The notes: generated from the letters alone by a model not told the origin. Numbered from the stretch's first letter, positions 27,869 through 36,868 are shown. The stretch is DNA of 64,000 nt from Metapseudomonas sp043392685 (GCA_043392685.1 JBHZGM010000006.1), one strand, 5' to 3'. Made by a program: numbers and translations.

Positions 27869-28474
27869 TCAGGCCAACCCCTCTGCCTTCAACGCCTCCT
27901 GCACGGCCGGGCGGGAGGCGACGCGGCCCTGGAATTCCTGGAGTTCCGGGCAGTCGGAAATATCCATCTTCATGAACCCCGTCCAGTTGGTCACGGTGAA
28001 CAGGTAGGCATCCGCCGCAGTGAAGTCGTCGCCGGTGAGGTACTGGCGGCCGCGCAACTGTTCCGAGATCCATTGCAGACGACGGTGGGCCATGCCGCTG
28101 AAGATCGCCTTGGCCTTGTCATCCAGGGCCGGGTTGAACAGCGCCCCCAAGCTCTTGTGCACTTCGCTGCTGATGAACGCCTGCCATTCCATGACGCGGT
28201 AGCGCATCAGCGAACCCGCGGCCGGCATCAGGTCTGTGCGGCTGGCCTCGTCGCACAGGTACTGGCAAATCACCGGCCCTTCGCTGAGGGACTGCCCGTT
28301 GTCCAGCTCCAGCAGGGGCACGTAGCCCTTGGGGTTGCTGCGGTAGTAGTCGTCGCCGTGCGCGGTGGTATGGGCGCCCAGGTCGACCTTTTCCAGGTCG
28401 AAGGGCTTGCCGATCTCGCGCAGGACGATATGCACGGCAAGTGAGCAGGCACCGGGGGTATAGAAGAGTTTCAT
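27869..28474 (-). CDS. Glutathione S-transferase (bacterial beta-class-like)
   Basis: A 201-residue enzyme, starting at the ATG at 28474 (MKLFYTPGACSLA). C10 in GACSLA corresponds to the conserved beta-class cysteine. The N-terminal thioredoxin-like half (PKGYVPLLELDNG, LSEGPVICQYL) and the C-terminal helical half (TGDDFTAADAYLF) are complete. Likely a cytosolic GSH-dependent detoxification enzyme. No operon partner. Confidence 0.88.
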   Translation of the reverse strand: MKLFYTPGACSLAVHIVLREIGKPFDLEKVDLGAHTTAHGDDYYRSNPKGYVPLLELDNGQSLSEGPVICQYLCDEASRTDLMPAAGSLMRYRVMEWQAFISSEVHKSLGALFNPALDDKAKAIFSGMAHRRLQWISEQLRGRQYLTGDDFTAADAYLFTVTNWTGFMKMDISDCPELQEFQGRVASRPAVQEALKAEGLA

Positions 28475-28583
28475 CGCATGGGCTCCTCTGGCAGTCCACA
28501 GATAGCCGATGCAGGCAGTGCACCGGCAGGAAGTGATCGGGACAAGCATAGTGGGGGTTGCCCCCATGAACAGTGGACCAGCC

Positions 28584-28715
28584 TGTGGAAAAGCTGTTCG
28601 CTCCCGATGCGCGCCCACGGCCTGCGGGCCTTGTCGAGGATTGGCGATTTTTTCAACGATTTCAGCGAGTTGCGCACAGCATCTGTGCACCGCTGCATCC
28701 ACAAGCTGTGGATAG
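28584..28715 (+). repeat. DnaA-box-ended intergenic element, copy F
   Basis: Left box TGTGGAAAA at 28584, core at 28643-28674 (offset +59), right box TGTGGATAG at 28707 (offset +123). Identical spacing to copy A, 7 kb away. Confidence 0.6.
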
Positions 28716-28767
28716 ATGGCGCCAGCCCGCGGCGGGCGCGGGCTGGCGGGAGATGCTCAGAAAACCA

Positions 28768-29871
28768 TCAGTAATCGATGGACACGTCGCCCTTGGGAAC
28801 GCTGCAGCAGGAGAGGATGTAGCCTTCGGCGACGTCTTCGTCGGTGATGCCGCCGTTGTGCTCCATCTCCACTTCGCCGGCGGTCTTCATCACCTTGCAG
28901 GTGCCGCAGATGCCCATGCCGCAGGCCTTGGGAATGTGCAGGCCGACCTTGGCGGCGGCCGAGTGCACGGTCTCGCCGGGAGCCACGCGGATGCTCTTGC
29001 CGGTTCCGGTGAACTCCACCAGGTTCATGGCGCCCGCCGGTACTTCGGCAGCGGCTTCGGCAGCCTCGGCGGCGTGCTCCTTCACTTCTTCGCGAATCTC
29101 CGGCGGGGTCGGGCCGAAGGCTTCTTCGTGATAGCGCTTCATGTCGAAGCCGGCAGCCTCCAGCAGGCGCCGGATCGCCGCCATGTAGGGCGTCGGGCCA
29201 CAGCAGAAGATCTCGCGCTCCATGAAGTCGCTGGCGATCAGGTCGAGCATCGCGCGGTTCAGGTAGCCGCGATAGCCGGACCAGGTCTCGCCGATCTCGT
29301 ACTTCTCGCAGATCAGGTGCAGCTTGAAGTTCTCGATACGCGAAGCCATGTGGCGCAGTTCGCGGTGGTAGATGATGTCCTTCGGCGTCCGTGCGCTGTG
29401 CACGAAGACCATGTCCACCGCGCCGTTGGTGTCGAAGAACCAGCGGGCCATGGACATCACCGGGGTGATGCCGACACCGCCGGAGAGGAACAGCACCTTG
29501 TCCGCCGGGAAGTCGATGGCGTTGAACAGGCCCACCGGACCGTGCACCGGGATCACGTCACCTTCCTTCAGATTGTCGTGCAGCCAGTTGGAGACCTTGC
29601 CGCCAGGCACGCGCTTGATGGTCAGGGAGAAGCTGTAGGGCACCGACGGCGAGCTGGAGATGGTGTAGGAACGCATGATCGGCTGGCCGTCGATCTCCAG
29701 TTCCAGGGTCACGAACTGCCCCGGCTTGAAGAAGAACACCATCGGCTGGTCGGCCATGAAACAGAAGGTGCGCACATCCCAGGTTTCCTGGATCGCCTTG
29801 ACGCAGCGAACCATGTGCCGGCCGTTGGTCCAGGTCTGGGTCGTGATGGGATTGAGGAAGTTATTGGTCAT
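28768..29871 (-). CDS. gbcB: Glycine betaine monooxygenase, reductase subunit
   Basis: A 367-residue reductase passing electrons from NAD(P)H to GbcA. FAD-binding motif RSYTISSSPS and nucleotide-binding GGVGITPVMSM are followed, after an Ala/Glu-rich linker, by a C-terminal plant-type [2Fe-2S] ferredoxin domain (CGMGICGTCKV and a late SCCS). The start at 29871 (MTNNFLNP) excludes an in-frame extension. It diverges from gbcA, and the gap between them holds the operator-like two-block element. Confidence 0.96.
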   Translation of the reverse strand: MTNNFLNPITTQTWTNGRHMVRCVKAIQETWDVRTFCFMADQPMVFFFKPGQFVTLELEIDGQPIMRSYTISSSPSVPYSFSLTIKRVPGGKVSNWLHDNLKEGDVIPVHGPVGLFNAIDFPADKVLFLSGGVGITPVMSMARWFFDTNGAVDMVFVHSARTPKDIIYHRELRHMASRIENFKLHLICEKYEIGETWSGYRGYLNRAMLDLIASDFMEREIFCCGPTPYMAAIRRLLEAAGFDMKRYHEEAFGPTPPEIREEVKEHAAEAAEAAAEVPAGAMNLVEFTGTGKSIRVAPGETVHSAAAKVGLHIPKACGMGICGTCKVMKTAGEVEMEHNGGITDEDVAEGYILSCCSVPKGDVSIDY

Positions 29872-29901
29872 GACGCTGCTCCGCCCATGGCCGGAAATCG
29901 G

Positions 29902-29966
29902 CCTATTGCGACGGATTGTGAATAACGCAAAAACGGCCCATTTACCTGTCTGCGACATTCACATGC
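29902..29966. promoter_or_regulatory. Operator-like two-block element in the gbcB/gbcA divergent region
   Basis: Blocks at 29902-29920 and 29941-29966 align without gaps to the element before glyA. The 362-bp gap 29872-30233 contains no gene. It also has a repeated GCGACCTGCCA (29974 and 30210 areas), possibly further activator half-sites for gbcA. Confidence 0.5.
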
Positions 29967-30233
29967 TCATCGCGACCTGCCAGCAACCATCGGGCCTCGC
30001 GCGTCGGAAACGGATGCCCCCATGTCGCCCATGGACAAGGTCGTACCTCCCAGCGCCAGCACACTCATTTCCAGCCGAACCAAAAGGCTTTTGAGCGAAC
30101 CACCCTCGCACCCGCAGCAGGGCAGCCATTCGGCAGGCGAAAAACGAGGGCAGGTCACGCCGCCTTGCGTGACAACCAAAACAGCCACTATTTGCGGCGG
30201 TCGCCAGCGCGACCTGCCATTGAGGAGTTACCG

Positions 30234-31523
30234 ATGGACGTCACTTCCACCCTGAGCCTGGGCGATCCGCTTCAACCCGCACGCAAGGCCACGGCCGAAA
30301 TGCTCCGCGAACGCGACCACAGCTTCTCCCTGCCGCAGCCGTTCTACAACGACGAGCGCCTGTTCCAGATCGACATGCAGGAGATCTTCCACAAGGAATG
30401 GCTGATCGCCGGCATGACCTGCGAGATCCCCGCCAAGGGCAGTTACCTGACCCTGCAGGTGGGAGACAACCCGATCATCGTCCTCCGTGGCAGCGAGGGT
30501 CAGATCCACGCCTTTCACAACGTCTGCCGCCACCGTGGCTCGCGCCTGTGCGTCAGCGACAAGGGCAAAGTCGCCAAACTGGTCTGCCCATACCACCAGT
30601 GGACCTACGAACTCGACGGCCGCCTGCTGTTCGCCGGCACCGAAATGGGCGCCGACTTCGACATGAAGGAATACGGCCTCAAGCCCGTGCACGTGAAGAG
30701 CGCCGGCGGCTACATCTTCATCAACCTGTCGGAAAACCCGCCAGCCATCGACGACTTCCTCTCCACCCTGGCCCATTACATGGAGCCGTACGACATGGAG
30801 AACACCAAGGTGGCCGTGCAGACCACCATCAGGGAAGCGGCCAACTGGAAACTGGTGATCGAGAACAACCGCGAGTGCTACCACTGCAGCGGTTCGCACC
30901 CGGAACTGCTCAATACCCTGCTGGAATGGGACGACGTCACCGACCCGCGCGCCAGCCAGGCGTTCAAGGATCAGGTCGCCGCCTGCACCAAGGCCTGGGA
31001 AGAAGAGAAGATCCCCTACGCCCACGCCAGCTTCGGCCTGCGCAACCGTATCGTCCGCATGCCGCTGCTCGAAGGCACCGTATCCATGACCATGGACGGC
31101 AAGCAGGGCTGCAAGAAACTCATGGGCCGCATCCAGAACCCGGACCTGGGCTCCATGCGCATCCTCCACCTGCCGCACTCCTGGAACCACTGCATGGGCG
31201 ACCACATGATCGTCTTCACCGTGTGGCCCATCAGCGCCCAGGAAACCGTGGTCACCACCAAGTGGCTGGTCCACAAGGATGCCGTGGAAGGCGTGGACTA
31301 CGACGTGGACCGCCTGCGCGAAGTCTGGGACGCCACCAACGACCAGGACCGTCGCCTGGCCGAAGAGAACCAGCGCGGCATCAACTCCACCGCCTACCAG
31401 CCGGGCCCTTACTCCAAGACCTACGAGTTCGGCGTGATCAACTTCCTCGACTGGTACAGCGAACGCATGCTCAACAACCTGGGCGACACCCCGGCCACCA
31501 AGCTGCGCCAGGTCAACGAGTAA
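30234..31523 (+). CDS. gbcA: Glycine betaine monooxygenase, Rieske oxygenase subunit
   Basis: A 429-residue Rieske non-heme iron oxygenase demethylating glycine betaine to dimethylglycine and formaldehyde. Rieske ligands are C98, H100, C118 and H121. The catalytic-iron region ENNRECYHCSGSH is typical of the choline/betaine oxygenase group. The ATG at 30234 follows GAGGAG. A 29-codon ORF and a terminator follow in what looks like the same transcript. Confidence 0.97.
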   Translation: MDVTSTLSLGDPLQPARKATAEMLRERDHSFSLPQPFYNDERLFQIDMQEIFHKEWLIAGMTCEIPAKGSYLTLQVGDNPIIVLRGSEGQIHAFHNVCRHRGSRLCVSDKGKVAKLVCPYHQWTYELDGRLLFAGTEMGADFDMKEYGLKPVHVKSAGGYIFINLSENPPAIDDFLSTLAHYMEPYDMENTKVAVQTTIREAANWKLVIENNRECYHCSGSHPELLNTLLEWDDVTDPRASQAFKDQVAACTKAWEEEKIPYAHASFGLRNRIVRMPLLEGTVSMTMDGKQGCKKLMGRIQNPDLGSMRILHLPHSWNHCMGDHMIVFTVWPISAQETVVTTKWLVHKDAVEGVDYDVDRLREVWDATNDQDRRLAEENQRGINSTAYQPGPYSKTYEFGVINFLDWYSERMLNNLGDTPATKLRQVNE

Positions 31524-31535
31524 CACCGCCAAAGA

Positions 31536-31569
31536 GCCCGGCGAGGCGGCTATCGCAGTCTCGCCGGGC
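31536..31569 (+). other. Intercistronic hairpin between gbcA and the 29-codon ORF
   Basis: Perfect 10-bp stem GCCCGGCGAG/CTCGCCGGGC with a 14-base loop and no T run. It ends directly beside the GGAGGA ribosome binding site of the small ORF, so it may act on mRNA processing or small-ORF translation. Confidence 0.6.
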
Positions 31570-31581
31570 GGAGGAACCGCC

Positions 31582-31671
31582 ATGTCCGCATGCCTCGGCT
31601 TCGCCATCCTCCTGACGTTCTATGGACTGGCTTCGAGCCTGCTCAAGGCCTGGTCCGACCGCTCACACTGA
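31582..31671 (+). CDS. Putative 29-residue membrane microprotein downstream of gbcA
   Basis: ATG at 31582 with a GGAGGA site 7 nt upstream, 29 codons, then TGA. The peptide has one hydrophobic stretch (LGFAILLTFYGLASSLL) followed by a short polar tail (KAWSDRSH), so a single-pass inner-membrane peptide is likely. It lies 58 nt after gbcA and before a terminator, so it is probably in the gbcA mRNA. I do not recognise a family. Strong initiation signals and the TM segment are the evidence that it is real. Confidence 0.55.
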   Translation: MSACLGFAILLTFYGLASSLLKAWSDRSH

Positions 31672-31692
31672 GGTCCCTCGCGGACCACCCTC

Positions 31693-31731
31693 ACCCTCGT
31701 CGGGATGTCGGCCCCGACGGGGGATTTTTTT
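31693..31731 (+). terminator. Rho-independent terminator after gbcA and the small ORF
   Basis: Stem CCCTCGTCGGG/CCCGACGGGGG (one mismatch), then seven T. Confidence 0.85.
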
Positions 31732-31831
31732 GCCTTGCCGCCGCCCAAGACCAAGGGCGGAACAAGAAAGGTTCCTCAGGCCCGCTCAGGAAAATCCTCC
31801 AGCATCGTCTTTTTCCACGAGAAGATTTGCG

Positions 31832-31845
31832 TAGGAGTTTTCCTA
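31832..31845 (+). promoter_or_regulatory. TAGGA-N4-TCCTA palindrome before the fimbrial genes
   Basis: Exact TAGGA-GTTT-TCCTA, repeated with identical geometry at 43048-43061 between rocS- and rocA-like genes. It resembles the RcsB-box style of palindrome expected for RocA/RcsB-type regulators. It lies in the 345-bp gap 31672-32016, otherwise holding only a terminator and an AT-rich leader. Confidence 0.5.
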
Positions 31846-32016
31846 TGCTTCCGAGAATGAGGCCAGCCGCACATATTGCATCGGATTGTTCCGAAAAGTG
31901 CGCAGCCGCTTCTGGTACAACCTCAATTCCTACAGAAAATTCGGAATGCTTGGCACATAGCAAGTAAGAGCTATCTGATTTTTACTGATTTCACGCCTAC
32001 TCAGGAGTGTCCAATC

Positions 32017-32337
32017 ATGATCAGAAATCTCATAGCTACCGCACTTGTGCTGAGCATCTTCTCGACAATGTCCCTCGCCAACGAAGCGAAGACGGCTCAC
32101 GGCGTGATTCAGTTTGTAGGAAGTATCTCCAGAGGACCGTGCGAACTTTCTACCACCGACTGGTACCAGCATGCCGGCCGCCTCGAGGGCATCAGTCCGA
32201 GCCATGCCGGCCCCGTCCAGGTTTCGGGCAACGACTGCGCCGGCATCGCCGATACGTCCTCCATCCATGCCTATGAAGTCACAGCAGCCTCCAGCACCAC
32301 ACCTCAGGGAAAAGTGGTCGTCGTCACCTTCAACTGA
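32017..32337 (+). CDS. Small fimbrial-subunit-like secreted protein
   Basis: A 106-residue protein, ATG at 32017 with AGGAG upstream. The signal peptide ends near SLANEAK. The mature part starts HGVIQFVGSISRGPCEL, the G-x-I-x-F-x-G-x-I...C start of chaperone-usher pilins, and has a second cysteine (GNDCAG). It is shorter than the usual 150-180 residue pilins and lacks an obvious C-terminal beta-zipper tyrosine. It may be a minor or initiator subunit. First gene of the fimbrial cluster. Confidence 0.65.
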   Translation: MIRNLIATALVLSIFSTMSLANEAKTAHGVIQFVGSISRGPCELSTTDWYQHAGRLEGISPSHAGPVQVSGNDCAGIADTSSIHAYEVTAASSTTPQGKVVVVTFN

Positions 32338-32782
32338 AACGGGAACCGGGCGCCCTATCTGAAAGCGCTCGAATCGCAAACACGGATCGTCCTTGACGAT
32401 CCGTGAACACATCCGGCGATGGGCTCTTCCGCAAAAGCGGCTGGATTCGATTGCCCCGATGCGACCGAGAGAGCGACTCCAGCGCTCTGGCGCCGCTCGC
32501 GCCGACCGTTCCAGCCAGGTATCGCGACGGCGCGCCTGGCTGAGCGCGGCGTCACCTCTGCCTCCTCCCTTGATAAAGGGCCTCTCGGAAGCAATTTCTG
32601 GACGACCCGAACACCCTCGATTCCTGGTACGGAGGCAGCGCCCGGAATCCGGCTACCGGCCTGTTCGGCCATTCCTTACAAAAGTGTGAACTACGTCTGA
32701 TATTCCAAAAAATCATGAATCGCTATCGTAGCCGGGCATTTCGATGCAACACATTTCGTGATCAATTTATTTGGAGTAACAC
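32338..32782. other. Intergenic region between the small subunit and the major pilin
   Basis: 445 bp without a convincing gene. A hairpin ACGGATCGTC/GACGATCCGT at 32382-32405 lacks a T run. The last 90 bases before the pilin are AT-rich and probably hold its own promoter. Confidence 0.6.
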
Positions 32783-33358
32783 ATGAAAAAGCTCTCCCTG
32801 GCGTTCCTCGCGATGTCCGTCATCGCCGCTAGCGGTTCCGCCTTCGCTGACCCCACCCCAGCTGGTAAAGGCCAGATCAACTTCACCGGCTACATCAACA
32901 ACGATGCCTGCTCGGTAGAGGGTGCCGCTGGTAAGGACAAGGCCATCATGGTCGATATGGGCAACATGTCCATCAAGGACCTCGGCACCGATACCGCCCC
33001 GACCGCCGGCCGAGTCGCAGCCAGCGACATCAACCTGAACCTCAACTGCAACCAGGGCACCAAGGTTTCCATGAAGTTCGAAGCCGCAAAAGGCGGTTCC
33101 GGCGTGGTCGAGGGCAAGAAGGTGCTGGCCCTGAACCCGGGCGTCAATTCCGCCAAGGGCATCGGCATTGCCATCATGGACAGCAATGGCCAGGTCATCG
33201 ACCTGAACACGCCCGAAACCGCCAAGATCACGAGCGCACTGAACGGTGGGGACGCCACCCTGACCTTCGCCGCCGCCTACGTCACCACTGGCGACCCGAA
33301 AACCGCCACTCCCGGTGACGGTAACGCAACCCTGCCGTTCACCCTCGAGTACGAATAA
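32783..33358 (+). CDS. Major fimbrial subunit (chaperone-usher pilin)
   Basis: A 191-residue pilin with signal peptide (LAFLAMSVIAASGSAFA). The mature protein has GQINFTGYINNDAC near the start and a second cysteine (NLNLNCNQG), the usual pilin disulfide, and ends with LPFTLEYE, whose penultimate Tyr fits the beta-zipper. TTTGGAG precedes the ATG. It resembles CupC1/CupA1-type pilins and is assembled by the chaperone and usher that follow. Confidence 0.9.
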   Translation: MKKLSLAFLAMSVIAASGSAFADPTPAGKGQINFTGYINNDACSVEGAAGKDKAIMVDMGNMSIKDLGTDTAPTAGRVAASDINLNLNCNQGTKVSMKFEAAKGGSGVVEGKKVLALNPGVNSAKGIGIAIMDSNGQVIDLNTPETAKITSALNGGDATLTFAAAYVTTGDPKTATPGDGNATLPFTLEYE

Positions 33359-33420
33359 GCAGGAACGGCATCCTTGAAGCCTGGCGGGGCCATCCGGCCT
33401 CGCCACTTCCCTGGTACCTG

Positions 33421-34164
33421 ATGGTAATCCCTATGCTCCGTCGCACGATCTCCACTTGCCTGGGCGCCTTCTGCCTGGTGCTGGCTTCCCACGCCTCCGC
33501 GGGAATCTCTCTCAACGCCACCCGTATCGTTTTCAAGAGCCCCAACAAAGAGGCCACCATCACAGTTCGCAACACTGGAAAGGACGTGCTTGTTCAGTCC
33601 TGGATCGACAGCGACAAGGATTTGGACGCGCCACCACCTTTTGCCGTGACGCCTCCGCTGGCGCGCGTACCGGCGAACGAACAACAGCTGCTGCGTATTC
33701 TCTACGAAGGCAGCGGCATGCCCACCGACCGGGAGTCGGTGCTATGGCTCAACGTCCAGGAAATTCCCCAGACCAGCGAAGGCCAGAACGTCCTGCAGCT
33801 GGCCGTACGCCAGCGAATCAAGATGTTCTTCCGTCCGGAGGGGCTGACGGCCGAGGCCCACCTCGCACCGGAAGAACTGCAATGGCAGCTCGCGCGCCAT
33901 GGCGGCAAGACGGAACTGAAGCTGCGAAACCCGAGCAAGTTCCACGTCTCCATGGGCGACGTGAAGCTGGGCACGACGGTGGTCATCGACTCCACCATGA
34001 TCGCCCCCGGCGAAGAGCGGACATTCAGTGTCCCGGACCTGCCGTCTGCGAAAACCGTTGATCTGACCTTCTCCTGCATCAACGACTACGGAGCCCAGGT
34101 GCCCTACTCCGTAACCCTTTCCGTCGGGAGTCCCGCTGGAGCCACAGCAAAGCGGTCCAGCTGA
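33421..34164 (+). CDS. Periplasmic fimbrial chaperone
   Basis: A 247-residue PapD-like chaperone with signal peptide (CLGAFCLVLASHASA). The first domain starts SLNATRIVFKSP, with the conserved Arg, and has VRQRIKMFFRP, with the conserved Lys that anchors the subunit C-terminus. The start may be the ATG at 33421 or the one at 33433; neither has a strong ribosome binding site. Confidence 0.92.
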   Translation: MVIPMLRRTISTCLGAFCLVLASHASAGISLNATRIVFKSPNKEATITVRNTGKDVLVQSWIDSDKDLDAPPPFAVTPPLARVPANEQQLLRILYEGSGMPTDRESVLWLNVQEIPQTSEGQNVLQLAVRQRIKMFFRPEGLTAEAHLAPEELQWQLARHGGKTELKLRNPSKFHVSMGDVKLGTTVVIDSTMIAPGEERTFSVPDLPSAKTVDLTFSCINDYGAQVPYSVTLSVGSPAGATAKRSS

Positions 34165-34282
34165 GCTCCGTAACGAGTTCTACCCTCAACCTCCGGCTCA
34201 CCTCCGGCGGGTGCTGAACGCTCCCGCATGGCACCCTCATTCCTGAGGGGAGGTGAGCCGGGCAGCTCGCAGGCAGTGAGAA

Positions 34283-36856
34283 ATGAGCAATTGGCCCAGC
34301 CACATCGAGGGACTGTGCACTCGGTTGCCCGCGGACAACCGAGGGGCGCGTCCTCTGGTTCACCGCAGCAAACTCGCGCTAGCCATTTCCCTGGCTCTCC
34401 CTTCGATGGCTCTGCATGCCAAGTCCCCCGAACCGTTGCCGGCGGACGCCCTCCAGGTCGCCTCGTTCAACACGACCTTCCTCAAAGGTGCGCCGTCCGC
34501 CGTTGACCTGCAGTCGCTGCTGCAGGCGAATAGCGTCGTGCCTGGCAACTACCGGGTGGACCTTTACAGCAACGAGGTTCTGGTCGGGCGCAAGGACATC
34601 GACTTTATTCGCAATCAGCAGACGGGCAACGTCGAACCCTGCCTGAATATCGAGCTGCTCCATCTGCTGGGCATCGACCTGGCAAAGCTGGTGGAACAGG
34701 GCGTGCTCGATCCCGACGGGGCCGACACCTGTTACGACCTGCCGACCCTGATCGACCAGGCCACGCTGCGCTACGACTCGACCCGCCTGCGCCTGTACGC
34801 CAGCATTCCGCAGATCGCGATGCTCAAGGGCCGACGCGGCTACGTTGACCCGGCACTGTGGGACAACGGTGTCTCGGCCGCCTTCATCAACTACCAGTTC
34901 AACACCAACCGGAACCGGGACGACTACGGCCGACGGACATTCAACAACCTGGGCCTGCGCAACGGGATCAACCTGGGTGCCTGGCGCCTGCGCAACGAGT
35001 CGAACTACCGGACGGGCACAGGCCAGCCAAGCAGCTTCACCAGCAACCGCACTTATCTGGAGCGCGACGTCACCAGCCTCAAGGGGCGGCTCACCCTGGG
35101 CGAGATCTACTCCGATGCCCACCTGTTCGACAGCGTGCGCTACCGCGGCATCAAGCTGGCCACCGACGAGGCGATGAGGGCGGATAGCGAGCGCGGCTAC
35201 GCGCCGGTCATCCGCGGCGTTGCGGAAACCAACGCCACCGTGGAGATTCGCCAGAACGACTACATCCTCTACTCCACCACCGTGGCGCCGGGGCCGTTCG
35301 AGATCAACGACATCTACCCCACCGGTTCCAACGGCGACCTGGAGATCACCATCATCGAGGCCGACGGGCGTCGGCGCGTAAGCCTGCAGGCTTTTTCGAG
35401 CCTGCCGACCATGGTCCGCGAAGGCCAGCTGAACTACAGCCTTTCTGCAGGCGAGTTCAACAGCAACGGCGACGACCTCAAAAAACCGGCATTCGTGAGT
35501 GCGACCGCTGCCTATGGCCTCAGCAGCAACCTGACGGCCATTGCTGGCACCCAGGCCACCCAGGACTTCAATGCCGTATCGCTCGGTGCCGGGCGAAATA
35601 CCCCGATCGGTGCCGTTTCGGTCGACGTTACCCACTCGAACAGCCGGATTCGCGGGCTCTCCGCCCGAGGCAACAGCCTGCGTGCGCTGTACTCGAAAAC
35701 CTTCACCGGCACCGATACCAGCTTCACCCTGGCAGCCTATCGCTACTCCACCGAGGGCTACCGGACACTCTCCGACCATGTTCAAGAACTCTCCCTGGGC
35801 GTGCCGAGCACCAGCGGCCGCTCGAAGATCCGTACCGACCTGACCGTCAACCAGACGCTTGGCCAACGCAAGTACGGCAGCCTCTACATCAGTGCCAGTG
35901 ACGAGCGTTACTGGGATCGGGGCGGTTCGCGCAGCCTTTCCGCCGGCTACTCCAATGGCTGGCGCGACGTCAGCTACAACTTCAGCGTGAGCCAGACCCG
36001 CAACATCGGTACCACCGGCCCGTCGAATGACGACACCCAGATAAACCTGTCCGTGTCCTTCCCGCTGGGCTCGCGGCCACGGGCGCCACGCGCATACCTC
36101 TCGAATAGCCACAATGACAACGGCGACAACACGCAGCTCGGCGTACACGGCTATCTGACCGAAGACGGTGATACCTCCTACTCGGTGCAAGGCAGCCGGA
36201 GCAGCAATGGGGGCAACTCGGCTTCGGTCAACCTGAACAGCCGCACTTCGCTGGCGGAAGTCGGCCTTGGCTACAGCAAGGGGCGCGGCTACACGTCGGA
36301 GAACCTCACCCTGTCCGGCTCCGTCGTCGCCCACGCTGGCGGCATCAACCTTGGCCAACCGCTGGGTGAAACCTTCGCACTGGTGGAAGTGCCAGAAATC
36401 TCGGGCGTCGGCGTCAGCAACTTCAGCGGAGTCAGCACCGGATACAACGGCTACGCCGTGGTACCAAACGCCCAGCCCTACCGGACCAACTGGATCACCC
36501 TGGACACACGCAATCTCGGCGGCGATATCGAGATCGACAATGCCACGCAGCAGATCGTGCCGCGCCGTGGCGCGGTGGTATTGGCCAGATTCCAGGGTTC
36601 GAAAGGGTATCGGGTCCAGTTCGAGCTGTTCGACAGCCAGGGCCAACCCATCCCATTCGGTGCTTCGCTGGAAGATGCCAACGGCAAGCAACTCGCCATC
36701 TCCGACCCAAGCGGCAGGGCTCTGGCCCTGGTCGAAGAGGAACAGGCCACGCTGACCATCAAGTGGAGCGGCAAGCAATGTTCCGCCGCCTACGCGCTAC
36801 CGCCGCAGGATAAATCCAGCAACTACCAACGCTATCGCCTCAACTGCCAGGGCTGA
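34283..36856 (+). CDS. Outer-membrane fimbrial usher
   Basis: An 857-residue FimD/CupC3-type usher. After a long N-terminal extension and signal (LALAISLALPSMALHA), the periplasmic N-terminal domain (ASFNTTFLKG) leads into the 24-strand barrel with plug (GYAPVIRGVAETNATVEI, PGPFEINDIYPTGSNGDL). Two C-terminal plug-like domains follow. It is the last structural gene of the fimbrial cluster, and no separate tip adhesin follows it. Confidence 0.94.
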   Translation: MSNWPSHIEGLCTRLPADNRGARPLVHRSKLALAISLALPSMALHAKSPEPLPADALQVASFNTTFLKGAPSAVDLQSLLQANSVVPGNYRVDLYSNEVLVGRKDIDFIRNQQTGNVEPCLNIELLHLLGIDLAKLVEQGVLDPDGADTCYDLPTLIDQATLRYDSTRLRLYASIPQIAMLKGRRGYVDPALWDNGVSAAFINYQFNTNRNRDDYGRRTFNNLGLRNGINLGAWRLRNESNYRTGTGQPSSFTSNRTYLERDVTSLKGRLTLGEIYSDAHLFDSVRYRGIKLATDEAMRADSERGYAPVIRGVAETNATVEIRQNDYILYSTTVAPGPFEINDIYPTGSNGDLEITIIEADGRRRVSLQAFSSLPTMVREGQLNYSLSAGEFNSNGDDLKKPAFVSATAAYGLSSNLTAIAGTQATQDFNAVSLGAGRNTPIGAVSVDVTHSNSRIRGLSARGNSLRALYSKTFTGTDTSFTLAAYRYSTEGYRTLSDHVQELSLGVPSTSGRSKIRTDLTVNQTLGQRKYGSLYISASDERYWDRGGSRSLSAGYSNGWRDVSYNFSVSQTRNIGTTGPSNDDTQINLSVSFPLGSRPRAPRAYLSNSHNDNGDNTQLGVHGYLTEDGDTSYSVQGSRSSNGGNSASVNLNSRTSLAEVGLGYSKGRGYTSENLTLSGSVVAHAGGINLGQPLGETFALVEVPEISGVGVSNFSGVSTGYNGYAVVPNAQPYRTNWITLDTRNLGGDIEIDNATQQIVPRRGAVVLARFQGSKGYRVQFELFDSQGQPIPFGASLEDANGKQLAISDPSGRALALVEEEQATLTIKWSGKQCSAAYALPPQDKSSNYQRYRLNCQG

Positions 36857-36868
36857 CCGGACGAACAG

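Noticed and set aside
28573..28774. Frames beginning GTGGACCAGCCTGTGGAA in copy F
   Set aside because: Weak peptide-level similarity to frames in copies A and C follows from the shared DNA element; reading frames are interrupted in other copies.
32393..32689. A 98-codon frame between the two fimbrial subunits
   Set aside because: Arg/Pro-rich peptide without signal sequence, motif or ribosome binding site.
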